A stretch of 26,054 nucleotides of DNA from an uncultured Pseudomonadota bacterium. GTDB taxonomy: Bacteria > Pseudomonadota > Gammaproteobacteria > Burkholderiales > SG8-41. The notes under the pieces were generated by a model. It saw only the letters and a list, made by a program, of their open reading frames with translations. It did no database searches and was not told where the DNA came from. Each line of letters opens with the position of its first letter. Position 1 is the stretch's first letter. Of the stretch, positions 15,100 to 22,981 are shown piece after piece. The position numbers and the translations under genes are program-made. The DNA lies in assembly GCA_946885605.1 (NCBI GenBank), contig CAMPGR010000040.1:1-26054 (forward strand). Direction: 5' to 3'.

Positions 15100-16044
15100 A
15101 TGAATGCATCCCGCATCGCTGCGGTACTCGGTATCGCGCTCGCCTCGACATTTTGCGTCCCGGCAGGCGCACAACAACTCAAACTGATGACCGGCCCGCA
15201 GGGCGGGTCGTGGTATCCGCTCGGCGGCGCGATCCAGGGAATCATCGAGAAGAACGTGTCCGGCGCGAGTGTGCAGGTGCTGCCGGGCGCCGGCATATCG
15301 AACGTCCTCGGCGTGCAGACTGGCAAGGCGGAACTCGGCTTCGGCAACGCCGTATCCTCGTACGACGGCATAAGGGGGCATGAGCCGTTCAAACAGAAAA
15401 CGGACAACGTGTGCCAACTGAGCACACTGTATTTCCAGTACTTCCACGCCGTGGCGCTCGCCGATGCCGGAGTCCGCAGTGGCGCAGACCTCAAAGGCAA
15501 GGCACTCACCACCCAGCAGAAAGGCAACACGGGCGAGCAGATGACGCGCGATCTGCTCAAGGTCTATGGCCTCGACTACGGCAAGATGTCGAAGGTGAAC
15601 TTCGGCTCGTACACCGACTCGGTGGCGCAGTTGAAGGATGGCCACGCGCAAGTCTTCACGCTGATCACGACCGTTCCGGCCTCCTCCGTCATGGACCTCG
15701 CGGCTGCCCGCGATATCCGCGTGCTCGAGGTGCCTGATGCAAAGCTGAAAGAGCTGCAGAAGATCAACGCCGGCTACGACAAGCGCATCATCAAGGCCGG
15801 CAGCTATCCCAAGCAGGACAAGGACGTCCAGACGATCGGCACATGGACGCATCTCGTGGTGAGCTGCAAGCTGCCGGAACAGCTCGTCTACAACATCACC
15901 AAGGCGCTCGCCCAGAACGTCGAGACCCTCGGCAACGTCGTATCCGCGGTCAAGGGCCTCACCGTCAAAGACATGGCGATCGATGTCGGCGTGCCGCTGC
16001 ATCCGGGCGCGAGAAAGTACTACCAGGAGGCGAAAGTCCGCTAG
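15100..16044 (+). CDS. TAXI-family TRAP transporter binding protein
   Basis: 314-aa periplasmic solute receptor of the TAXI type. A signal peptide covers residues 1-24 (cleavage after PAGA). The ligand-binding signature TGPQGGSWYPLGGAI (31-45) near the mature N-terminus, then PGAGISNVLGVQTGKAELGF and LTTQQKGNTGEQMTRDLL, are typical of TAXI proteins, whose characterised ligands include glutamate and other carboxylates. GGAGGAG precedes the ATG at 15100. It pairs with the 4TM/12TM fusion permease downstream; a strong intercistronic hairpin between them may keep the receptor in excess. Its place between hyi and glxR hints at uptake of a C2/C3 acid such as glycolate, glyoxylate or glycerate (inference only). 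Confidence 0.92.
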   Translation: MNASRIAAVLGIALASTFCVPAGAQQLKLMTGPQGGSWYPLGGAIQGIIEKNVSGASVQVLPGAGISNVLGVQTGKAELGFGNAVSSYDGIRGHEPFKQKTDNVCQLSTLYFQYFHAVALADAGVRSGADLKGKALTTQQKGNTGEQMTRDLLKVYGLDYGKMSKVNFGSYTDSVAQLKDGHAQVFTLITTVPASSVMDLAAARDIRVLEVPDAKLKELQKINAGYDKRIIKAGSYPKQDKDVQTIGTWTHLVVSCKLPEQLVYNITKALAQNVETLGNVVSAVKGLTVKDMAIDVGVPLHPGARKYYQEAKVR

Positions 16045-16055
16045 AGCGGCGCATG

Positions 16056-16086
16056 GCAACGGCGGCGCTTCCGGCGCCGCCGTTGC
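16056..16086 (+). other. Very stable intercistronic hairpin in TAXI-TRAP operon
   Basis: A perfect 13-bp stem, arm GCAACGGCGGCGC, loop TTCCG and its exact complement, begins 12 bases after the receptor stop. There is no T-run. Such hairpins commonly protect the upstream mRNA end, so more receptor than permease would be made (established for other binding-protein operons, inferred here). Confidence 0.6.
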
Positions 16087-16140
16087 TTCGGGCCTGCCGA
16101 CACGCTGCTCCGCAAGGCGACCGCTCTCATCGCGGTCAGC

Positions 16141-18015
16141 ATGTCGGTTTACCACCTGACGATCGCGTTCATCGGCGCGCCCCAGCAGCTCTACTTTCGC
16201 AGCACGCACCTTCTCTTCGCGCTCACGCTGGTTTTTCTCCTCTACCCGACATTCGGGAGAAAGACGTCGGCTGACGCGGGAATACGCGACGACGCCGGAG
16301 GGGTAATCGGCGCAACCCCGACTGCGCGCGCTTCGTGGGTGGATCTCGTCTTCATCCTCGCGTCCGCCATCACCATCGGCTACATCTGGATCAACCACGA
16401 GCATCTCATCACCCGCTTCGTGTTCGTGGAGGATCCCACCCCCACGGAGCTGATATTCGGGACGGTGTTCACGTTGATCGTGCTGGAAGGCACGCGACGC
16501 GTAATCGGCTTGGCACTGCCCGCGACCGCGATCATCTTCCTCGGCTATGCGCTCTTCGTTGCGAAAACGCGGCCCGAGCAGATCATCGAGATCATGTACA
16601 TCACGACCGAGGGCATCTTCGGGCCGACCCTCGGCGTGTCTGCGGCGTACGTCATCATGTTCGTGCTGTTCGGCGCGTTCATGGAACGCACGGGCATAGG
16701 GCAGCTCTTCATGGATTTCGCGCTCTCGCTCACCGGGCATACCGCGGGCGGGCCGGGCAAGGTCGCCGTCGTGAGTTCGAGCATGTTCGGCACCGTGTCG
16801 GGCAGCGCGGTCGCGAACGTACTGGTGGACGGCCCGATCACAATTCCGCTCATGAAACGCACCGGCTTCCGCCCGCCGTTCGCAGCGGCGGTGGAGTCGG
16901 TCGCCTCCACGGGCGGGCAGATCATGCCGCCCATCATGGGGGCAGCGGCCTTCGTGATGGCCGAATTCCTCGCCGTGAGCTATTTCCAGGTCACCCTCTG
17001 GGCGCTCATTCCGGCGGTGCTCTATTACGTGGCGGTGTTCTTTGCCGTCCACTTCGAGTCGAAACGCGTGGGATTACTCGGCCTGCCGCGTTCCGAGATT
17101 CCGCGCTTCCGCAACGTCATGCTCGAGCGCGGCCATCTCTTCATCCCCATCCTGGTGGTTCTCGCAGGGCTGATCGCCGGATACAGCGCGCCGCTGTGCG
17201 CGCTCGCCGCCACCCTCACCTGCATCCCGGTGGCGCTCATACGCAAGAGCACGCGACAAGGCATCTCGTGGCGGACGGTCTGGGGGGCGCTCGAGGATGG
17301 CGCGAAGAATTCGATCGCGGTTGCGCTCGCATGCGCCTGCGCCGGCATCATCATCGGCGTGATCACCCAGACCGGCGCGGCCATCAACTTCACCGCGGTC
17401 GTCGTCGGGCTTGCGCAGGATATGCTCGTCCTCGCGCTCGTGCTGACCATGCTGGCCGGCATCGTGCTCGGCATGGGGATGCCCACGACACCGGCCTACA
17501 TTGTGATGGTGTCGCTGTTGGTGCCGGCCATCATCAAGCTCGGCGCGATCCCGCCCGCGGCGCACATGTTTGCCTTCTACTTCGCGATTCTTTCGGCGAT
17601 TACGCCGCCGGTCGCGCTTGCGGTTTACGCCGCGGCCGGGCTCGCGAAGGCGAACCTGTGGCATACCGGTTGGATTGCGGTGCGCGTGGGCGCGGCCGGC
17701 TTCGTCGTGCCGTTCATGTTCGTGTTCGAGCCTTCTTTGCTCATGATCGGTCATTGGACCGAAATATTGCATTCCTTCGTCACCGCGACGGTGGGCACGA
17801 TCTGCCTCGCCGCGGGGCTCTTCGGCTACCTGTTACGCGAGGCGCGCATGTGGGAGCGCGTCGCGCTCCTTGCAGCGGCGCTGCTCCTCATCAAGCCGGG
17901 GCTCGTCACCGATCTGATCGGCGCGATGCTGCTAGCTACCGTGGTAGCGAGCCAGCTAATCGCCGGCCGCGCGAAACTGCCTGCGGTCAAGCCGGCGGAA
18001 TCCCAGCCGAAGTAA
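16141..18015 (+). CDS. TRAP transporter permease, 4TM/12TM fusion
   Basis: 624-aa inner-membrane protein joining the small (DctQ-like) and large (DctM-like) TRAP subunits, as is usual for TAXI systems. Many hydrophobic segments run along the sequence; the DctM-like core includes GAFMERTGIGQLFMDFA, the GSAVANVLVDGPITIPLMKR region and GIVLGMGMPTTPAYIVM, all family hallmarks. It drives sodium- or proton-coupled uptake of the ligand delivered by the receptor. The ATG at 16141 lies within the first membrane segment and has no good ribosome binding site. The same frame is open back to the receptor stop and upstream codons read DTLLRKATALIAVS, which looks like real protein, so a CTG start near 16111 or a sequence error is possible. 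Confidence 0.9.
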   Translation: MSVYHLTIAFIGAPQQLYFRSTHLLFALTLVFLLYPTFGRKTSADAGIRDDAGGVIGATPTARASWVDLVFILASAITIGYIWINHEHLITRFVFVEDPTPTELIFGTVFTLIVLEGTRRVIGLALPATAIIFLGYALFVAKTRPEQIIEIMYITTEGIFGPTLGVSAAYVIMFVLFGAFMERTGIGQLFMDFALSLTGHTAGGPGKVAVVSSSMFGTVSGSAVANVLVDGPITIPLMKRTGFRPPFAAAVESVASTGGQIMPPIMGAAAFVMAEFLAVSYFQVTLWALIPAVLYYVAVFFAVHFESKRVGLLGLPRSEIPRFRNVMLERGHLFIPILVVLAGLIAGYSAPLCALAATLTCIPVALIRKSTRQGISWRTVWGALEDGAKNSIAVALACACAGIIIGVITQTGAAINFTAVVVGLAQDMLVLALVLTMLAGIVLGMGMPTTPAYIVMVSLLVPAIIKLGAIPPAAHMFAFYFAILSAITPPVALAVYAAAGLAKANLWHTGWIAVRVGAAGFVVPFMFVFEPSLLMIGHWTEILHSFVTATVGTICLAAGLFGYLLREARMWERVALLAAALLLIKPGLVTDLIGAMLLATVVASQLIAGRAKLPAVKPAESQPK

Positions 18016-18027
18016 TCGCCCGGTCGG

Positions 18028-18056
18028 TTGCCGACGCGCGGGCGCTGACGCACAAT
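18028..18056 (+). promoter_or_regulatory. Candidate promoter of glxR
   Basis: TTGCCG (18028-18033), a 17-bp spacer and CACAAT (18051-18056), 25 bases before the glxR start; GGAGG at 18072-18076 is the ribosome binding site. The CACAATCCC block is shared with the TAXI promoter. Confidence 0.4.
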
Positions 18057-18081
18057 CCCCTACTTTCTGGCGGAGGAAAAG

Positions 18082-18963
18082 ATGAGCAATATCGGTTTCA
18101 TCGGTCTCGGCATCATGGGCAAACCCATGGCGGCGAATCTCATCAAGGGCGGTCACACGCTCTTTCTTCATTCCCGCAGTGGCGTGCCTCAGGAGCTGAC
18201 CGCGGCGGGCGGTAAGGCCTGCGCGTCGGGAAAAGAGGTCGCGCAGAAGGCGGACATCATCATCACCATGCTGCCCGACACGCCGGACGTCGAGAAAGTG
18301 CTGTTCGGCGCGGACGGCGTTGCGGAGGGGCTCTCGAAAGGCAAGATCGTGGTCGACATGAGCTCCATCTCGCCCATCGAGACAAAACGCTACGCAAAGA
18401 GGATCAACGAGCTCGGCTGCGAGTATCTCGATGAGCAGGTGGCAGGCGGCGTCGTGTGAGCGAAGAACGCCGCGCTGACCATCCTGGTGGGCGGAGCCGC
18501 AGCGACGTTCGCGAAGGTCAAGCCGATCTTCGAGCTTATGGGCAAGAACATCACGCTGGTCGGCGGCAACGGTGACGGGCAGACGTGCAAGGTTGCGAAC
18601 CAGATCATCGTCGCGCTCAATATCGAAGCGGTGGGCGAAGCGCTGCTCTTCGCCGCCAAAGCGGGCGCCGATCCGGCGAAAGTGCGCGAGGCGCTGATGG
18701 GCGGCTTTGCCGCCTCGCGCATCCTCGAGGTGCACGGCGAGCGCATGATCAAGCGCACCTTCGATCCCGGCTTTCGCATCGAGCTGCACCAGAAGGATCT
18801 TTCGCTTGCGCTCTCCGGCGCGCGCGCGATCGGGCTCTCCCTGCCGAACACGGCGATGGCGCAGGAGCTCTTCAACTCGTGCGTGGCGAACGGCGGGGCG
18901 AAGTGGGACCACTCGGCGATGGTGCGCGCGCTCGAGCGCATGGCGAACCACGAAGTCGCGTAG
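18082..18963 (+). pseudogene. glxR: Tartronate semialdehyde reductase, interrupted by TGA
   Basis: A 294-codon frame for the beta-hydroxyacid dehydrogenase that reduces tartronate semialdehyde to glycerate with NAD(P)H. The Rossmann motif GFIGLGIMGKPMAANL opens it, and catalytic Lys with KVANQIIVALNIEAVGEAL, FDPGFRIELHQKDL and WDHSAM match GlxR/GarR to the last residues. A single in-frame TGA at 18457-18459 splits it at codon 126, where the family has Gly. The surrounding catalytic motif is also damaged: family D-A-P-V-S-G-G-E-V-G reads D-E-Q-V-A-G-G-V-V-stop, losing the conserved Pro and Ser. GCGGAGG precedes the ATG. Sequence elsewhere is intact, so this is a recent pseudogene, a local sequence error, or two ORFs with restart at 18487 (GTG) or 18538 (ATG). 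Confidence 0.85.
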
Positions 18964-19041
18964 TAGCCAGGACCGACATCGAGACCATGCAGAGCGAGGT
19001 GTCCGTCACGCGCTGCGAGTCGATCCGGCAAGGTCCCCGAT

Positions 19042-19734
19042 TCAATCGCCGGTGGGCGCGATGCGAAACTCGAGCACGCCCGGAGTGGCTACGAGCCTGT
19101 CGGACAGGGCGCGCAGGTTGTCGGGGTTGAGCGTGCGTAGCACCATGCGGTACTCGAAATGCTTGCCCTCACCGGTGAGGCGGTAATTGAGGTTCGCGAT
19201 GGAAAAACCGTGCTCGGCCACGACGCGGCGCAGCTCGGCTTCCGGCATGGCGCCGTTACGCTGGAAGCGGACCATGAAGTGCGCATAGGACTGCGCCGGC
19301 ATGCGGTTCTCGATCCAGCGAAACGTGGAAAGCGTGCCGAGCGTCAGCGCCGCTGCGAGCGCGGCGGGAAAGTAGAATCCTATGCCGACCAGTATGCCGA
19401 TCGCCGCGGTAATCCAGATCGAGGCGGCGGTGGTGAGGCCCCGCACCGAAAGCCCCTCCTTCATGATGACACCCGCGCCGAGAAAGCCGATGCCGGTCAT
19501 GATGCCCTGAGCCATCCGTGTCGGGTCCACCACGACGCGCTCCAGCCTGCCGCTCACGAACCACTGGCTCTCGTACACCGTAACCAGCATGAGCAGCGCG
19601 GAAGCCATGCAGACGAGCGTGTGCGTGCGGAAGCCGGCGGGACGGCCATGGTAGCTGCGTTCGATGCCGATCAGCCCGCCGACGACGACCGCGCTCGCGA
19701 GCCGCAGGAGGATTTCGAGGTACTCGTCCGCCAT
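19042..19734 (-). CDS. MgtC/SapB-family membrane protein
   Basis: 230-aa inner-membrane protein of the MgtC family. The N-terminal half has four to five membrane segments with the family signature GGLIGIERSYHGRPAGFRTH (19-38), GIGFLGAGVIMKEGLSVRGL and TTAASIWITAAIGILVG. The C-terminal cytoplasmic part (about 150-230) resembles the ACT-like tail of longer MgtC proteins, ending in a regulatory-type domain. Members inhibit ATP synthase or affect Mg2+/polyamine adaptation in pathogens; in environmental bacteria the role is mostly unknown. The ATG at 19734 gives the canonical N-terminus. It is divergent from glcD with a 143-bp shared region that holds a 12-bp tandem repeat and a palindrome. Confidence 0.9.
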   Translation of the reverse strand: MADEYLEILLRLASAVVVGGLIGIERSYHGRPAGFRTHTLVCMASALLMLVTVYESQWFVSGRLERVVVDPTRMAQGIMTGIGFLGAGVIMKEGLSVRGLTTAASIWITAAIGILVGIGFYFPAALAAALTLGTLSTFRWIENRMPAQSYAHFMVRFQRNGAMPEAELRRVVAEHGFSIANLNYRLTGEGKHFEYRMVLRTLNPDNLRALSDRLVATPGVLEFRIAPTGD

Positions 19735-19745
19735 CTATCGCCGTC

Positions 19746-19769
19746 CCCGTATGATCGCCCGTATGATCG
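19746..19769. repeat. 12-bp perfect tandem repeat upstream of mgtC-like gene
   Basis: CCCGTATGATCG occurs twice head to tail, starting 12 bp upstream of the MgtC-family start codon. Two identical half-turn-plus units (about one helical turn each) could be a regulator binding array or a slippage product. Confidence 0.6.
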
Positions 19770-19837
19770 GATGCCAGCGTCACACCATTGTAGCGGCGCG
19801 GAATACGGCCCGCCATGAGATAGGTCACGGCTCCGGC

Positions 19838-19877
19838 GGGATAGGGTCTCCTCCTCCCGGTGGGATAGAATCTATCC
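19838..19877. promoter_or_regulatory. Repeated GGGATAG and palindrome at the glcD start
   Basis: GGGATAG occurs at 19838-19844 and 19862-19868, 24 bp apart. The second copy is part of a perfect palindrome GGATAG-AAT-CTATCC (19863-19877) that touches the glcD start codon. TAGAAT (19866-19871) inside it could be a -10 element giving a leaderless mRNA; no Shine-Dalgarno is visible. A repressor site covering the start is plausible. Confidence 0.4.
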
Positions 19878-21368
19878 ATGTCAGCGCTTGCAGAACCGGT
19901 CGCTCCTGATCCGGCGCGGCAACGTGAGATCGCCGCCGCGCTGCGCACCATACTTCCTTCCGAAGCGGTGCTCGGGCACGCGGAAGACGTGAAGCCGTAC
20001 GAATGCGACGGGCTGTCGGCCTATCGCCAGTCGCCGATGGTGGTCGCCCTGCCCGAGAACGAGGCGCAGGTCGAGCGCATCCTCAAGACCTGTTACGCAA
20101 TGCGCGTGCCTGTTGTGGCGCGCGGGGCCGGCACCGGGTTATCCGGCGGCGCACTGCCGCGCAGCGACGGCGTCCTGCTCTCGCTCGCCAAACTGATGCG
20201 CATCGTCGAGGTCGACCGGGCGGCGCGCACGGCGCGGGTCCAGCCGGGGGTGCGCAACCTCGCGATATCGGAAGCCGCCGTGCCGTACGGGCTTTACTAC
20301 GCGCCGGACCCCTCAAGCCAGATCGCCTGCTCGATCGGGGGCAACGTTGCCGAGAACGCGGGCGGCATGCATTGCCTCAAGTACGGGCTCACCGTGCACA
20401 ACATTCTGAAGCTCCGTGCGTACACCATCGAAGGCGAGCTCCTCGAAATCGGAAGCGACGCGCTCGACGCGCCGGGATATGATCTCCTCGCGCTCATGAC
20501 CGGGTCCGAGGGGATGCTCGCAGTCATCACCGAGATTACCGTCAAGCTGCTGCCGAAACCGGAGCGCGCGCAGTGCCTCCTCGCCGCCTTCGACGACATC
20601 GCGAAAGCCGGCCAGGCGGTCGCGAACGTGATCGCCGCAGGCATCATTCCCGCGGGGCTGGAGATGATGGACCGCATCACGACCGGCGCCGTGGAACCCT
20701 TCGTCAACGCCGGCTATCCGCTCGATGCGGAAGCGATCCTGCTCTCCGAATCCGACGGCAACGCGCAGGAGGTGGCGGAAGAGATTGCGCGCGTGAAAGC
20801 CGTGATGGAGGCGAGTGGCGCGAGCGAAATCCGGGTCTCGCAGAACGAAGCCGAGCGCATGAAGTTCTGGGCGGGCCGCAAGTCCGCATTCCCCGCTGCG
20901 GGCCGTGTCTCGCCCGATTACTACTGCATGGACGGCACCATACCGAAGAAGGCCTTGGCGCGCGTGCTGCACGCGATCGCGGAGCTTTCGAAAGAGTACG
21001 GGCTGCGCTGCATGAACGTGTTTCATGCCGGCGATGGGAACCTCCATCCGCTCATCCTCTATGACGCAAACCAGCCGGGGGAACTTGCACGCACCGAAGC
21101 GTTCGGCGCGCGTATCCTCAAGCTCTCGATCGAGGTGGGCGGCACGATCACCGGCGAGCACGGCGTGGGCGTGGAAAAGATCGATGCGATGTGCGAGCAG
21201 TTCCGCACCCCGGAGCTCGAAGCGTTCCATGCCGTGAAGGCCGCGTTCGACCCGCATACCCTGCTCAATCCGGGGAAGGCGGTGCCGACGCTGCACCGCT
21301 GCGCGGAATTCGGACGCATGCACGTGCACGGGGGGCAGGAGAAGTTTCCCGATTTGCCGAGATTCTAG
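19878..21368 (+). CDS. glcD: Glycolate oxidase subunit GlcD (FAD-linked)
   Basis: 496-aa FAD-linked oxidase subunit, the catalytic part of glycolate oxidase, which converts glycolate to glyoxylate and passes electrons via GlcE/GlcF to the respiratory chain. A PCMH-type FAD-binding domain (about 50-230) contains ARGAGTGLSGGALP and the segment PDPSSQIACSIGGNVAENAG; the C-terminal FAD-oxidase domain contains MNVFHAGDGNLHP, TGEHGVGVEK and LLNPGKAVP. Length equals that of GlcD. Followed by glcE, an inserted small gene and glcF on the same strand with gaps of 42, 2 and 12 bases, so an operon. The start at 19878 has no Shine-Dalgarno and may be leaderless. D-lactate dehydrogenase is the main alternative but glcE next door favours GlcD. 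Confidence 0.94.
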   Translation: MSALAEPVAPDPARQREIAAALRTILPSEAVLGHAEDVKPYECDGLSAYRQSPMVVALPENEAQVERILKTCYAMRVPVVARGAGTGLSGGALPRSDGVLLSLAKLMRIVEVDRAARTARVQPGVRNLAISEAAVPYGLYYAPDPSSQIACSIGGNVAENAGGMHCLKYGLTVHNILKLRAYTIEGELLEIGSDALDAPGYDLLALMTGSEGMLAVITEITVKLLPKPERAQCLLAAFDDIAKAGQAVANVIAAGIIPAGLEMMDRITTGAVEPFVNAGYPLDAEAILLSESDGNAQEVAEEIARVKAVMEASGASEIRVSQNEAERMKFWAGRKSAFPAAGRVSPDYYCMDGTIPKKALARVLHAIAELSKEYGLRCMNVFHAGDGNLHPLILYDANQPGELARTEAFGARILKLSIEVGGTITGEHGVGVEKIDAMCEQFRTPELEAFHAVKAAFDPHTLLNPGKAVPTLHRCAEFGRMHVHGGQEKFPDLPRF

Positions 21369-21410
21369 TGAGCCGATCTCTCTACGCGGCGTCTTGACGA
21401 CTTGGCAGAC

Positions 21411-22469
21411 ATGTCCGACCCGGTCCGGCAATTGAGCGATCAGTTACGCGACGCGGTCGCCGCCGGGCGGGCGCTTTGCATACGCGGCGGAGGAACGAAG
21501 GATTTCTATGGCGGCGCACCGCGCGGCGAGGTCTTCCCGACTGGCGCGTATCGCGGCATCGTCGACTACGAGCCGACCGAGCTCGTCATCACCGCCCGCT
21601 GTTGTACGCCCCTCGCGGAAGTCGAGGCAACGCTCAGGGAACAGGGACAGATGCTCGCCTTCGAGCCCCCGCACTTCGGGCCCGGCGCAACCCTCGGCGG
21701 CTGCATCGCGGCCGGATTGTCCGGGCCGCGCCGGGCATACGCCGGCGCAGTGCGCGACTTCGTGCTCGGCGTGCGCATGCTCGATGGCAAAGGCAACGAT
21801 CTCCGCTTCGGCGGCAAGGTGATGAAGAACGTCGCGGGCTACGACCTCTCGCGCCTGATGGCGGGATCGCTCGGCACTCTGGGCGTGATCCTGGAAGCCT
21901 CGATCAAGGTGCTGCCGCTCGCCGTTGCGGAAGTCACGCTGCGGCGCGAGCAAAGCCAGTCAGAAGCGATCGCCCTCATGAACGAGTGGGCGGGAAAGCC
22001 GCTGCCGATTTCCGCCACGTGCCATACCGGGAGCGCGCTCTATGTACGACTCTCCGGTGCGGCCGCGGCCGTGCGCGTCGCGCGCGAAAAGCTCGGTGGC
22101 GAAGAGATCGCCGACGGTGCGGCGTTCTGGCGGGCGGTGCGCGAGCAGGAGCACGAATTCTTTCGCGCGCCCGAGCCGCTCTGGCGGCTGGCCGTCAAGC
22201 CGACGACGCCCCCGCTCAATCTCCCGGGACGGCAGCTGATCGAGTGGGGCGGCGCGTCGCGATGGCTGAAAAGCGATGCCGAACGCAGTACCGTGCGGGA
22301 GGCGGCGATATTCGGTGGCGGCCACGCGACGCTTTTTCGCGGCGGCGAGCGCACCAACGGCATCTTTCACCCGCTCGCGCCGGCGCTCCGGAAAATCCAT
22401 ACGCGCATCAAGCAGAGCCTCGATCCGGCCGGCATACTCAATCCCGGGCGCCTCTACGACTGGATGTGA
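21411..22469 (+). CDS. glcE: Glycolate oxidase subunit GlcE (FAD-binding)
   Basis: 352-aa second FAD-binding subunit of glycolate oxidase. It has a truncated PCMH domain: ALCIRGGGTKDFYG near the N-terminus, MLAFEPPHFGPGATLGGCIA, and GGKVMKNVAGYDLSRLMAGS, the GlcE hallmark. The C-terminus ends LDPAGILNPGRLYDWM. The ATG at 21411 is preferred over a TTG three codons upstream; neither has a strong Shine-Dalgarno. It lies between glcD and a small nuclease-like gene that starts two bases after its stop. GlcE is required for activity together with GlcD and GlcF (known for E. coli). Confidence 0.93.
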   Translation: MSDPVRQLSDQLRDAVAAGRALCIRGGGTKDFYGGAPRGEVFPTGAYRGIVDYEPTELVITARCCTPLAEVEATLREQGQMLAFEPPHFGPGATLGGCIAAGLSGPRRAYAGAVRDFVLGVRMLDGKGNDLRFGGKVMKNVAGYDLSRLMAGSLGTLGVILEASIKVLPLAVAEVTLRREQSQSEAIALMNEWAGKPLPISATCHTGSALYVRLSGAAAAVRVAREKLGGEEIADGAAFWRAVREQEHEFFRAPEPLWRLAVKPTTPPLNLPGRQLIEWGGASRWLKSDAERSTVREAAIFGGGHATLFRGGERTNGIFHPLAPALRKIHTRIKQSLDPAGILNPGRLYDWM

Positions 22470-22471
22470 CC

Positions 22472-22969
22472 ATGGCCAATAATTTTCTCGAACAGCTGGT
22501 CGCGGAGTGGTACGAGTACAAGGGGTATTTCGTGCGCCGCAACGTGCCCGTCGGAAAGCGGGCGCGCGGCGGATACGAATCGGAGCTCGACGTGGTGGCA
22601 TTCAATCCGACCCTCCGCCACCTCGTGCACATCGAGCCCTCGCTGGATGCGGAAAGCTGGGAGAAGCGCGAGCGGCTCTTCAAGAGGAAGTTCGAGGCAG
22701 GGCGCAAGCACATCGCGGAACTCTTCGACGGTTTCGATTTGCCGCCCGAGATCGAGCAGATCGCGATCCTCGTCTTCGCGAGCAGGAGCAATCACCCGAC
22801 GCTCGGCGGCGGCAAGGTGCTGCTCATCTCGGATCTCATGCGCCAGATCATGGAGGACCTGGGCGACCAGAAGTTGAACTCCAACCTCGTGCCGGAGCAT
22901 CACACGATCCTGCGCACGCTGCAGTTCGTGATCGAGTACCGCAAAAAGGTCTTCGACACGCTGCGGTAA
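22472..22969 (+). CDS. Unrecognised protein, PD-(D/E)XK nuclease-like pattern
   Basis: 165-aa cytoplasmic protein with no membrane segment. The N-terminal part, LVAEWYEYKGYFVRRNV (9-25), then YESELDVVAF (35-44) and LVHIEPS (51-57), follows the helix, Gly-Tyr-strand, E-x-D strand and h-h-E-x-K strand order of PD-(D/E)XK nucleases such as YraN or Mrr-like domains. Glu38, Asp40 and Glu55 would be the acidic set, but the expected Lys is Ser57. A charged helix with many Lys/Arg/Glu (62-82) follows. The start two bases after the glcE stop and the 12-base gap to glcF mean translation within the glc operon. It is not a known Glc subunit. A repair-type nuclease, an inactive nuclease fold or a new accessory protein are all possible; function is not assigned. 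Confidence 0.82.
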   Translation: MANNFLEQLVAEWYEYKGYFVRRNVPVGKRARGGYESELDVVAFNPTLRHLVHIEPSLDAESWEKRERLFKRKFEAGRKHIAELFDGFDLPPEIEQIAILVFASRSNHPTLGGGKVLLISDLMRQIMEDLGDQKLNSNLVPEHHTILRTLQFVIEYRKKVFDTLR

Positions 22970-22981
22970 CGCGGGCTCCCC

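Noticed and set aside
16335..18215. 626-codon plus-strand frame overlapping the permease and glxR start
   Set aside because: Arg/His/Gly-rich composition without motifs; it is a frame shadow of the TRAP permease.
18457..18459. TGA read as selenocysteine in glxR
   Set aside because: The family has Gly here, not Cys, no SECIS-like hairpin is evident just downstream, and other genes in the window use TGA as an ordinary stop.
18430..18470. Pair of compensating frameshifts to explain the damaged glxR motif
   Set aside because: Reading the other two frames through this stretch does not restore the expected APVSGGE motif; substitutions explain it better.
19746..19769. Tandem repeat as a CRISPR or iteron origin
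   Set aside because: Only two units of 12 bp without spacers, and no cas or replication genes nearby.
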